From: DTFZ01 sp964510055
GTDB taxonomy: Bacteria; Bacillota; Clostridia; Christensenellales; SZUA-584
NCBI GenBank assembly: GCA_964510055.1
Contig: CAZDZY010000144.1
Span: forward strand, 1 to 5,798
Length of the DNA stretch: 5,798 bases
Reading direction: 5' to 3'
Both the position numbers and the translations under genes were made by a program. Each line of letters opens with the position of its first letter. Position 1 is the first letter of the stretch. This document shows positions 1 through 5,711 of this stretch, piece after piece. A model generated the notes under the pieces. That model worked only from the letters and a program-made list of their open reading frames with translations, ran no database searches and was not told where the DNA came from.

Positions 1-37
1 TCTTTATCCCGTTCAAATAATCGTTTATGACGCCCAT
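1..37 (-). CDS. 5' end of a PadR-coupled gene, product unknown (partial)
   Basis: Only the first 12 codons are in the window, reading MGVINDYLNGIK. The ATG at 37-35 lies inside the last codons of the PadR gene in another frame, giving a 13-nt overlap. A perfect GGAGGTG Shine-Dalgarno at 49-43 sits 5 nt upstream, so the start is well supported despite the short visible length. PadR genes are commonly followed by the gene they control, often a small membrane or HAAS/DUF1048/DUF1700-type protein or an ABC transporter. Which one this is cannot be decided from 12 residues. Translational coupling to padR is inferred from the overlap. Confidence 0.7.
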   Translation of the reverse strand, partial: MGVINDYLNGIK

Positions 38-366
38 GATTCCACCTCCAGCAACCGGTCTATTATCCTTTTCGCGAACTCCCAGTTTTTAAGGTTTTGC
101 TCAAGCAACCCTATTCCGCCGGGAGTTATCCGGTAATACTTTCTCCTCGCGCCCTGTGTCTCGTCTCCCCAGTACGCCTCTATAAGCTTCTGCGCTTCGA
201 GCCTTCGTATAGTGCTGTACATCGAAGGCTCTTTCAGTTCGTATTCCCCGCCGCTCTTCTCTTTGACGAGTTTGCATATCTCGTACCCGTAGCGGTCGCG
301 CGGCCGCAGCAACGACAGCACTATAGTGTCGATATGGCCGCGTATCAGGTCGCTGCTTACATCCAT
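25..366 (-). CDS. PadR-family winged-helix transcriptional regulator
   Basis: A 113-residue protein, the usual size for the short PadR subfamily: a winged helix plus one C-terminal dimerisation helix. Family hallmarks in order are RGHIDTIVLSLL (9-20), the DRYGYEI segment (24-30), the recognition-helix region EPSMYSTIRRLEAQKLI (46-62), and the wing GARRKYYRITPGG (72-84). A final amphipathic helix (about 85-110) fits the dimer helix. The ATG at 366-364 follows GGAGGTG at 378-372 with 5-nt spacing, which fixes the start. PadR proteins are dimeric repressors that usually control their own operon and release DNA on binding small aromatic or lipophilic ligands. The ligand here is unknown. The gene overlaps the next one by 13 nt and is preceded by a promoter rich in palindromes, consistent with autoregulation. 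Confidence 0.95.
   Translation of the reverse strand: MDVSSDLIRGHIDTIVLSLLRPRDRYGYEICKLVKEKSGGEYELKEPSMYSTIRRLEAQKLIEAYWGDETQGARRKYYRITPGGIGLLEQNLKNWEFAKRIIDRLLEVESWAS
43..49 (-). promoter_or_regulatory. Ribosome-binding site of the downstream partial gene
   Basis: The minus strand reads GGAGGTG here, a full anti-16S match, 5 nt before the ATG at 37-35. It lies within the coding sequence of the PadR gene, in its Leu-Glu-Val-Glu codons near the C-terminus. This site is the main evidence that a second gene starts before padR ends. Confidence 0.75.
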
Positions 367-380
367 GTTTTCACCTCCAT

Positions 381-403
381 ATATACCCCAAAGTTTGGTA
401 TAT
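381..403. promoter_or_regulatory. Interrupted inverted repeat ATATACC-N9-GGTATAT in padR leader
   Basis: Seven-base perfect arms at 381-387 and 397-403 flank a 9-nt spacer. A second, offset palindrome CCAAA-G-TTTGG (388-398) lies inside. The element is in the untranslated leader just upstream of the padR Shine-Dalgarno. Spaced inverted repeats of about this size are typical PadR targets, so this is a plausible operator. A leader hairpin is the alternative. Confidence 0.45.
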
Positions 404-413
404 TAATTAATAT
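400..413. promoter_or_regulatory. Perfect 14-bp AT palindrome over the predicted transcription start
   Basis: ATATTAATTAATAT is a perfect palindrome directly downstream of the -10 box. It covers the predicted +1 of the padR promoter. As it is pure A/T, chance symmetry is more likely than for the other palindromes, so it is only a candidate operator half of the control region. Confidence 0.35.
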
Positions 414-414
414 G

Positions 415-443
415 ACTGTAACACATAGTACTATGCCTGTCAA
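415..443 (-). promoter_or_regulatory. Predicted sigma-A-type promoter of the padR operon
   Basis: On the minus strand a perfect -35 box TTGACA (443-438) is followed after exactly 17 nt by TACAGT (420-415), which matches four of six -10 consensus positions. The start of transcription would fall near 408, about 40 nt before the padR ATG. It lies in the only sizeable spacer (367-507) between the upstream operon and padR. I found no terminator in that spacer, so read-through from the upstream genes is also possible. Confidence 0.65.
424..435. promoter_or_regulatory. Perfect 12-bp palindrome between -35 and -10, candidate operator
   Basis: CATAGTACTATG is identical on both strands and sits in the spacer between the -35 and -10 boxes of the padR promoter. 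A dimeric repressor bound here would block polymerase. That PadR itself binds it is inferred from position and symmetry. Confidence 0.5.
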
Positions 444-507
444 GGTATTATCTAATAAATATATCTGTTTCACAAATATTTATTTTGAATTTATCAGCCT
501 CAGGGTT

Positions 508-1056
508 TTACCTGATGTGATTTATAAATATGCTCTTCCTGTCAAGGTCAAGCTCTTTTGAAGTTATCAGTATCAGCGTCTCTTCGAGAGCCGACAGCGC
601 TGCAGCAACGCATACAGGCACGAATGCAAATATAGAACTGGTGAGTATATATACTCCGAAAGCAATAAACACGAGCAGTCCGGTTGCCTTGTTCGCGTAT
701 GTATGTATTATTGCGAACTTGTGAAACCGCATTGCCGCTATCGCCATATTGATAAAACGGACAATCACTATTGCCGCGATGTACGGCAGCAGCAGAAGCG
801 TTTCCTCCCCCGCCCACATCACCACGCAGGCAAGCACGGTCAGGAAGAACAACAGGTCACCGAAAGAATCGAGCCTTGCCCCGAGTGGGCTCTGAGAGTG
901 CGTCCTCCTCGCTATTATGCCGTCGAGCAGGTCGGTAAGGCCGCATAACAGGAATATGATAAAGAATACGGTCCGGCTGCCGAGAAACAGGAAAAGGCAG
1001 AGTGACAGTACCATCCGCAAGACGGACAGCGCGTTTGGGATATGTTTAGTATTCAT
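508..1056 (-). CDS. CDP-alcohol phosphatidyltransferase family membrane protein
   Basis: A 182-residue polytopic membrane protein. It carries the full CDP-alcohol phosphatidyltransferase signature: D42, D45, G46, A49, R50, G59, D63 and D67, with the family's exact spacing. The aspartates bind two metal ions and the CDP-lipid; the last is the expected catalytic base. The N-terminus (IPNALSVLRMVLSLCLFLF, residues 6-24) is the typical entry helix, and further hydrophobic segments at about 29-40, 70-85, 90-108, 125-143 and 144-160 complete roughly six helices. Such enzymes replace CMP on CDP-diacylglycerol with an alcohol head group in the cytoplasmic membrane. The sequence alone does not say whether this is glycerol phosphate, serine, inositol or another alcohol, so I give no symbol. 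The ATG overlaps the stop of the acetyltransferase gene upstream (ATGA, 4 nt), indicating translational coupling. Confidence 0.9.
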   Translation of the reverse strand: MNTKHIPNALSVLRMVLSLCLFLFLGSRTVFFIIFLLCGLTDLLDGIIARRTHSQSPLGARLDSFGDLLFFLTVLACVVMWAGEETLLLLPYIAAIVIVRFINMAIAAMRFHKFAIIHTYANKATGLLVFIAFGVYILTSSIFAFVPVCVAAALSALEETLILITSKELDLDRKSIFINHIR

Positions 1057-1538
1057 TTGGTATACTTCATGGGTGTGAAGCGTATGCCGTTCACCGTCAT
1101 CTCGCCGCCTGTCGTCACAAAGCCCAGACGTTTGTATACCTCCAAAGCGTATGGCGAAGAGTAGACGGTTATCTCACGCGTTTTGTCGCAAGCCTGCTTC
1201 GCGACCTCAAAAAGCTTCTTTGCTATCCCCTGCCTGTGGCAATTCTCTTTAACGAACAGCAGGTTTATATGGCTCCCGTTCCAGTACGGCCCCCGCAGCA
1301 GGTCTACGGCAAAGCTTTTCACCGCGATGACCCCGGCTATGCGGCCGCTGTCATAACAGCCCCATAGCCTGACTTCGCTCGCGCCCATTTTTCTGATCAC
1401 AGTTTCCGGCTCGATGAACCTGCGGAATTCGTCTATGCCCTCCTGCGAATATTCAGGCGCGACGAACCTGTCGAAGACTTCCCCTACCAGCTCCATGGCT
1501 TCCTTTATATCATTTTTTTCAAGTTCTTTTATCAACAC
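1053..1538 (-). CDS. GNAT-family N-acetyltransferase, single domain
   Basis: I choose the GTG start at 1538-1536 (161 residues). It has AAAGGGG 6 nt upstream, and the protein then opens with a typical GNAT beta-strand, (M)LIKELEKNDIKEAMEL. An in-frame ATG 13 codons earlier would overlap the preceding gene by 28 nt and lacks a comparable site. Counting from the GTG, the acetyl-CoA-binding motif A is INLLFVKENCHRQGIAKKL, with the pyrophosphate loop Q-G-I-A at about 103-106. The C-terminal VYKRLGF (134-140) is the conserved motif B strand. Members transfer acetyl from acetyl-CoA to an amine of a small molecule, peptide or protein; the acceptor is unknown here. The TGA overlaps the ATG of the phosphatidyltransferase gene. 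Confidence 0.88.
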   Translation of the reverse strand: MLIKELEKNDIKEAMELVGEVFDRFVAPEYSQEGIDEFRRFIEPETVIRKMGASEVRLWGCYDSGRIAGVIAVKSFAVDLLRGPYWNGSHINLLFVKENCHRQGIAKKLFEVAKQACDKTREITVYSSPYALEVYKRLGFVTTGGEMTVNGIRFTPMKYTK

Positions 1539-1544
1539 ATATAT

Positions 1545-1551
1545 CCCCTTT
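1545..1551 (-). promoter_or_regulatory. Ribosome-binding site deciding a GTG start
   Basis: The minus strand reads AAAGGGG, 6 nt before GTG at 1538-1536. It overlaps the TAA stop (1552-1550) of the preceding acetyltransferase gene. Its position supports the shorter acetyltransferase reading over the upstream ATG. Confidence 0.6.
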
Positions 1552-2398
1552 AAGTTTCTGAGATCTTCGGGAAACACGAGCCTTCAGGGAAGCTGCCGCC
1601 GCGAACCATCCAGCCCGCTTCAATGTCGGGCAGGCTACTGATGCCCATTGTTTCACTGTCCGGGGTAAAACAGCATTCGACCTCCCTTATGAATGCCGGC
1701 GCTATTCGTTCGAGCAGCGCCGCAAGCTCTATTTTCCCCGGCGAAAGCACGTCATATAACCTTACCGTGTTTCCTTCCGTCATAAATATGGCGTATGTGT
1801 CCGGCCACGGTTTATATATATGCTTCGCGAACCCGTTCAGATAATAAAACATCAATATATGTTCGTCGCCCGCTGCCGAGAGTATCCGCGACAGGGGCGC
1901 CGACCGCCGTTTGGCGGCAAGCAGTTCTTCGGCGGAAACATTGACGGGTAAAAGCGGTTTTTCCGCCCGCCTGTATCCCGTAAGATCGATAAAATTCCTG
2001 CAGGCCGAAACAGTCTCAAAACCGCAGCCTTTGTATAGAGGCACGGCCTTTTCGGCCGCCGACAGAAAGAAAAAGCCGCAGCGTTGATAGTCGCTTATCG
2101 CCCGTTCGAGCAGCTCTTTCGCAAGCCCTTTCCCGCGATGCGCGGAGCTTGTCATAACAGTGCCTATCTGCACGGCCGGGCGCTGCCGCCCATCCATTAT
2201 AAGATTCATCGTACTGAGCGAAACGTTCGATACTATCTCCCCGCCGTATTCAAAACTGTAGCAGACATAGTTGTCGTTCCAGAACCCCCGGTTATACCAT
2301 GTCTCGAGGTCTATGCCGAACGTATCTTTTGCGAGGCTGCAAAAGGACAGGCGCATTTTATCGTTATGCTTATAGTCTTTAATAAAGGTGTATCCCAT
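1550..2398 (-). CDS. GNAT-family N-acetyltransferase with C-terminal extension
   Basis: A 282-residue protein, about 120 residues longer than a minimal GNAT. The N-terminal half holds the acetyltransferase fold: VQIGTVMTSSAHRGKGLAKELL (motif A, with R88-G-K-G-L-A93 as the acetyl-CoA loop) and PLYKGCGFETV (120-130) as motif B. The C-terminal half (about 140-282) contains a predicted helical and strand-rich region that ends in ISSLPDIEAGWMVRGG-type sequence. This resembles the second domain seen in several clostridial two-domain GNATs, whose role is not established. The ATG at 2398-2396 follows GAGGAA at 2406-2401. The gene ends 11 nt before the GTG of a second, unrelated-looking GNAT, so the two are probably expressed together. 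Substrate unknown; with two domains, a small-molecule or antibiotic-type acceptor is possible but unproven. Confidence 0.9.
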   Translation of the reverse strand: MGYTFIKDYKHNDKMRLSFCSLAKDTFGIDLETWYNRGFWNDNYVCYSFEYGGEIVSNVSLSTMNLIMDGRQRPAVQIGTVMTSSAHRGKGLAKELLERAISDYQRCGFFFLSAAEKAVPLYKGCGFETVSACRNFIDLTGYRRAEKPLLPVNVSAEELLAAKRRSAPLSRILSAAGDEHILMFYYLNGFAKHIYKPWPDTYAIFMTEGNTVRLYDVLSPGKIELAALLERIAPAFIREVECCFTPDSETMGISSLPDIEAGWMVRGGSFPEGSCFPKISET

Positions 2399-2444
2399 AC
2401 TTCCTCACGGATTGTTTGGATTTCTATATTCTCTTCTCTTCCGG

Positions 2445-3224
2445 CTATACGAAGAACAGCGCTACGGCGCGCCCGACGGCGCGCATCCCCGCTGTAAGCG
2501 CCCTGCTTCTGCTGTGCGGCGTGTAATACGTGCAGCGGCTGTCGAGCCAGCCCTGCTGCTGCCAGTAATCGCGAGTAATGCTCTGCTCTTTAGTCTTTTG
2601 CCAGGATATCTGCTGCACCTTGAACACGATGAGCGAGCGTACGGATGGATTAGGGGCCTTTTTTATTCCCGCATACATTTTTTTCGCGGCGCGCTTTACC
2701 GCTTTGCCGTAACGGGATATGAGCGCGTCTTCGCTCATGCGATCGCCGCCCGTTATAAGTTTCAACACTCCGGCCACGGAGAACCCCCACAGCGAAAGGG
2801 CTGCCGTCATCGTCCCCGCGGCGTGCGCCGTCGAGCCTATGCCCGAAGTCTTGATAACGTACGCCGTCTTTCCCGCAAGCGCCTGGCGGTAGCAGTTGTA
2901 CGCCATCCGGTCTATGAGATTTTTCATGGAGCCGCTTACGTCCTCGACGTATACGGGGCTTGCCAAAATAATTGCGTCGGCCTCGCGCATCTTCCGGGCG
3001 ATATCCTGACCGGAGTCTTTACACGGGCATAGCTCCTCCCCTTTTTCCAGGCATACGCGGCACCCGCGGCAAAGCCTCAGTTCCGTTTCTCCGAGTTTGA
3101 TAATGTCCGTCTCAATTTCCATGCCGCCGGTTTTCGCGAGCGCTGCCAGTTCATTAATAAGCGCGGCCGCCGCTTTCTGCGTATTACCGTTGATACGCCC
3201 CGCTGTTATTGCTAATACTTTCAT
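2445..3224 (-). CDS. Flavodoxin-fold NAD(P)H-dependent reductase with cysteine cluster
   Basis: A 259-residue member of the NADPH-dependent FMN reductase/flavodoxin superfamily. The first strand and phosphate loop are MKVLAITAGRINGNTQKAAA (FMN phosphate binding at about 8-16). ASPVYVEDVSGSMKNLIDR (88-106) is the second FMN-contact loop. Between them is a cysteine cluster, C52-x2-C55-x2-C58-x7-C66-x-C68, like the compact motif that binds a [4Fe-4S] cluster in iron-sulfur flavoproteins. A cluster here is inferred, not shown. The C-terminal 70 residues contain W- and Y-rich sequence (DYWQQQGWLDSRCTYY, 224-239) of a kind found in clostridial relatives. Start: GAGGT at 3237-3233, 8 nt before the ATG. 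It probably transfers electrons from NAD(P)H through FMN to an unknown acceptor. It is separated by 46 nt from the GNAT gene that follows and 54 nt from the gene before. Confidence 0.9.
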   Translation of the reverse strand: MKVLAITAGRINGNTQKAAAALINELAALAKTGGMEIETDIIKLGETELRLCRGCRVCLEKGEELCPCKDSGQDIARKMREADAIILASPVYVEDVSGSMKNLIDRMAYNCYRQALAGKTAYVIKTSGIGSTAHAAGTMTAALSLWGFSVAGVLKLITGGDRMSEDALISRYGKAVKRAAKKMYAGIKKAPNPSVRSLIVFKVQQISWQKTKEQSITRDYWQQQGWLDSRCTYYTPHSRSRALTAGMRAVGRAVALFFV

Positions 3225-3278
3225 AACAAATGACCTCTATATAAATTCTATGCACTTTACTTCCGTCGGGGATGCTCG

Positions 3279-4063
3279 TTAATCCACCCGCTGGTTCTCT
3301 GTGCCGTCGAGTTTCATCCTGAAAAAAGCCTTTTCATCAAGATTTAAATAATAGATCCAGCCTTCCGCTATATTTATCAGTTTCCCAAAGCTATCGCTTA
3401 CCTTAACGTCGCCCGTACCGTCCGTACGCATCTTATGAAGCTTTCTGTCAATTGCATTTCCGTAGTATATCCAGCCGTCTGAAACATTGATAGCCGAAAC
3501 CGGCATTTCGGAAAGCTTTATTATCTCAGTGCCGTCTGTGCGAATTTTATATATACGACCTCCGTCATCTAAATCTATATAATATATCCAATCCCCATCA
3601 ATATTTATCGATCTCGGCGTCCCGCTGCTTAACTTTGTTTCCTCCGTACCGTCGGTCCGTATCTTGCAAAGTGAAGCATTACCTCCTGTGTTACAGTAAT
3701 ATATCCATCCTTCCGCAACACATAATTCAAATGGCGCGCTGCTGGTCAACTTAGTTCTTTCGGTACCATCCGTACGGATTTTATAGATATAACCGTTAAA
3801 ACCTTTATCACCGCCGATATAATATAACCAGTCATCCTCAATGCATATAAACGGATTTTCCGCCAGCGGATACGTATCCGTGAGATCTTCAAGCNNNNNN
3901 NNNNAATGCGGATCTTAGATAAAGTACGACTGAAGTTATTATCAAAATAAATCCAGCCGTCATAAATATTAATGCATTTACCTGACACCTCAGATAATAT
4001 CGTTCTGTCCGAACCATCCGGTCGTGCTTTATATAGGTCTCCGGAACTAGGGTAATATACCCA
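3279..4063 (-). repeat. Seven tandem W-I-Y-Y / K-I-R-T-D-G-T protein repeats
   Basis: Seven copies of a 36-42-residue unit run through the outer domain. Each begins W-[IVL]-Y-[YF]. From the K-[IMA]-R of one unit to the next W the spacing is 22 residues in five of the six cases visible or implied. The repeat shows in the DNA too: codons for the K-I-R-T-D-G-T segment recur near 3299-3318, 3414-3433, 3530-3549, 3645-3665 and 3762-3783 with small differences. Such near-identity is a common cause of assembly breaks. Confidence 0.8.
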
Positions 4064-4309
4064 TCCGCCGCTTTCAGCGGCAATCCCGCCGTTTGCGAGG
4101 TTGCCGGATGTGTTGCCGTATATCTCTTCGTCAGTTTCTCCGGGGGCGGGGCGGATTAAAAATATCGCCGCAAGCGCAGCGAAAAATATTATCACTAATA
4201 CTATTACGATAATAAACAGCCGCTTGCTGTCCCGCTTTACTGCCGCCCTGTCCGGCGCCTGCACCTCACCCTGCCGGATATTATTCTGTTTAGGCAATTT
4301 AAAAATCAT
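3279..4309 (-). CDS. DUF5050-type beta-propeller membrane protein, broken by an assembly gap
   Basis: One gene is split into two readings by ten Ns at 3895-3904. The N-terminal part (4309-3905, residues 1-135) has a basic cytoplasmic tail, a membrane helix at 31-52 (LFIIVIVLVIIFFAALAAIFLI by segments) and a short linker. It then enters a row of repeats of the form W-[IVL]-Y-[YF] ... K-I-R-T-D-G-T ... with W83 and W119. After the gap the frame shifts and the same repeats go on (W codons start at 3830, 3707, 3590, 3473 and 3359) to the TAA at 3281-3279. The seven repeats resemble the DUF5050/LRP-like propeller family, extracytoplasmic domains thought to bind ligand or protein. Its job is unknown. 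AGGTG at 4318-4314 precedes the ATG. The gene starts 30 nt after the zinc-ribbon gene, so the two are likely one transcript. The frame break is most simply a mis-sized gap, not a real frameshift. Confidence 0.85.
3895..3904. other. Assembly gap, exactly ten Ns
   Basis: Ten unresolved bases fall inside a tandem-repeat coding sequence. The reading frame left of the gap (codon starts at positions 1 modulo 3) differs from that to the right (2 modulo 3). For the gene to be intact the true missing length must be 2 modulo 3, not ten. Aligning the repeats predicts four missing residues including D-G-T, that is 11 nt, unless whole repeats were lost. Confidence 0.95.
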
Positions 4310-4339
4310 GATTCACCTGGCTTTCTGTTTCTCCCGCCG

Positions 4340-5542
4340 TTAAACAGTACTTTCGGGCAGCTTGTTCTTCTTCTCGGTCACGATATAGTAACCGCCCTTT
4401 TCCTCAATATCATAATAAACATAATCCGTAACCTTCAGCCCGGCGGCATCCTGGTATACCGTGACCGCGCTCTTGATCACTTTTGTGTCTTTATAATACT
4501 CGTATCCTTCGTTGTATAAGGGCGGGGCTCCGCTTTGCCCGAGCGCCAAAACCGCTTCGCCCAGGGTCGATTGCCTGTTTAACGCCGCTAATACGGGGCT
4601 TAAGTTTTCCGTGCCGGTAAAATCGTAATACTCGTATTTAACCTTTATGCCATTATCGAGCGTATAAATTTCAGCCGTCTGCAGGCGATCGCCGGAGCAA
4701 TCGGGGCCCCCCATATTCAAAACGTTTGCGAAGGCGTTTCCCTTTGTTCCTTTGGTATCCTTGAACAGCAATATCATCTCGCGGCCTTCGTCTTTTTCGT
4801 ATACTTTCCAATAGTACTCGTTTTCGTCCGAATAATATGTCACCGGATATAAAGCTCGGTCCTCCGTATACGCTATACGGCGCAGGTCGTCCACCCCGAA
4901 ACTATAGAATATGTCTTTTTCTTCGGTATCGTAAAAATAGTACCGTATGTAAACGCCGTTTTTATCCAAAAGAATACTCGCGTTATCTTCTATGTACTTA
5001 AGATCTCCATTTTGTTCGGAATAGTAGTCCTCATAATACATGCCCGCTTCGGCGGCTGCGCGCTCCTCCGTATACTTCTCCCGTTTGACCAGCAGGTCGT
5101 AACGCGCGGAGCCGCTCTTTGTGATCCGGACCCAGAGCTTGCCTTCTTTATCGTATATCTCGTAATACCCGTCGGGCTTATCCTCTACAAGCTTTTTGTA
5201 CGCCATATCCGGATCGTAAAGCAGCCCGGCCGCGACGCCGAAAACGGCAGCGCCGATGAGCAGAAGCGATATCGCGTTCTTTATTCGCAGCTTCCTTTTT
5301 CTTTTCCTCTCGAACTCGCAGAACTTTGCGTCTATCATGTATTTCGCCTTCGGCTGTGCTATTTGCGAATACGCCCGGCAGTTTTTGCACCGGAGGAAGT
5401 ATTTGCGGTTCCTCTCGAATAATGAAACGAATAAGAACTTTGTGTAATTATATTTAAGAAACAACTCGTAATCGCTGCACCCGCCGCAGTTGGCGCAAAG
5501 TTCGTCGGATACTTCCCCGTACCTTATAAGATCTTCTCTCAT
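4340..5542 (-). CDS. Zinc-ribbon, single-TM protein with Tyr-rich outer domain, function unknown
   Basis: A 400-residue protein with no recognised overall family. Residues 15-58 form a probable zinc ribbon: C16-x2-C19-x2-C22 (any two of which could ligate) paired with C52-x2-C55, enclosing an aromatic strand segment (FLFVSLFERNRKYFL). This layout is typical of cytoplasmic N-terminal zinc ribbons in Firmicute membrane proteins. A basic stretch (78-88) precedes a membrane helix at about 89-109, so by the positive-inside rule residues 110-400 lie outside. That domain is rich in Tyr, Asp and Glu. It contains loosely repeated strand units such as IYDKEGKLWVRITKSG (148-163 region), LLDKNGVYIRYYFYD, IYTLDNGIKVKYEYYD and VYQDAAGLKVTDYVYYD, suggesting a beta-sheet domain. 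Start: AGAGG 6 nt before the ATG at 5542-5540. It is followed after 30 nt by the propeller protein gene and is probably its partner in one operon. Confidence 0.82.
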   Translation of the reverse strand: MREDLIRYGEVSDELCANCGGCSDYELFLKYNYTKFLFVSLFERNRKYFLRCKNCRAYSQIAQPKAKYMIDAKFCEFERKRKRKLRIKNAISLLLIGAAVFGVAAGLLYDPDMAYKKLVEDKPDGYYEIYDKEGKLWVRITKSGSARYDLLVKREKYTEERAAAEAGMYYEDYYSEQNGDLKYIEDNASILLDKNGVYIRYYFYDTEEKDIFYSFGVDDLRRIAYTEDRALYPVTYYSDENEYYWKVYEKDEGREMILLFKDTKGTKGNAFANVLNMGGPDCSGDRLQTAEIYTLDNGIKVKYEYYDFTGTENLSPVLAALNRQSTLGEAVLALGQSGAPPLYNEGYEYYKDTKVIKSAVTVYQDAAGLKVTDYVYYDIEEKGGYYIVTEKKNKLPESTV

Positions 5543-5591
5543 ATGCCGCCTCTGAAAAATAAAAATAAAGGTAATACTGCCGTATATAGTA

Positions 5592-5621
5592 TATATATCA
5601 CAATATGCGCCTGAGGCGCAA
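5592..5621 (-). promoter_or_regulatory. Possible promoter for the zinc-ribbon/propeller operon
   Basis: On the minus strand TTGCGC (5621-5616) and TATATA (5597-5592) are 18 nt apart and lie 50-80 nt upstream of the ATG at 5542, just beyond the terminator at 5633-5655. The location is right for a new transcript, but the -35 match is weak and the AT-rich stretch offers alternative -10 boxes. Confidence 0.35.
5607..5619. repeat. Short GC inverted repeat GCGCC-TGA-GGCGC
   Basis: A perfect 13-bp inverted repeat with 5-bp stem and TGA loop (six-base arms if the loop is one base) overlaps the possible -35 box and spacer of the upstream promoter. It has no T-tract, so it is not a terminator. It may be an operator, or an unrelated hairpin. 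Confidence 0.45.
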
Positions 5622-5632
5622 CACAGGGCATG

Positions 5633-5655
5633 AAAAACGCCGCTTAAAGCGGCGT
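5633..5655 (-). terminator. Intrinsic terminator for a minus-strand transcript from outside the window
   Basis: On the minus strand ACGCCGC-TTTAA-GCGGCGT forms a 7-bp, GC-rich stem with a five-base loop, and its last T begins a T5 run. It ends transcription coming from beyond position 5798. It also separates that transcript from the zinc-ribbon gene, which therefore needs its own promoter. The plus-strand side has no T-tract, so it works one way. Confidence 0.8.
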
Positions 5656-5711
5656 CAATAGATTGTATATAAAGTAAAAATTAATTCGTGGGCAAGTCGG
5701 GCTTCGATTCG

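Noticed and set aside
500..515. TCAGG/CCTGA hairpin at the end of the phosphatidyltransferase gene as a terminator
   Set aside because: The stem is only 5 bp and is not followed by a T-run on the minus strand, so it is too weak to call.
538..547. Second copy of CCTTGACAGG (also at 436-445) as another -35 box
   Set aside because: It lies in coding sequence (Leu-Asp-Leu-Asp-Arg codons) and has no -10 box at 16-18 nt; TATAAA is only 13 nt away. The 10-nt match is probably chance.
97..561. Long plus-strand reading frame opposite padR
   Set aside because: It is antisense to PadR and to the promoter, with a composition that looks like shadow sequence, and no ribosome site.
2388..3032. 214-codon plus-strand frame opposite the flavodoxin gene
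   Set aside because: It is rich in Arg, Pro, His and Ala, as expected from the reverse of a GC-rich gene. It has no family features, while the opposite strand encodes a clear flavoprotein.
3279..3749. A separate small gene starting at 3749
   Set aside because: Its frame extends upstream without stops through further repeats to the N gap, so it is the C-terminal part of the propeller gene and the TTG start is an artefact of the frame change.
3746..3893. C-terminal tail (rich in Arg, Ile and Lys) of the upstream reading after the gap
   Set aside because: It loses the repeat pattern immediately after the Ns, and the pattern continues in another frame, so this tail is an out-of-frame artefact.
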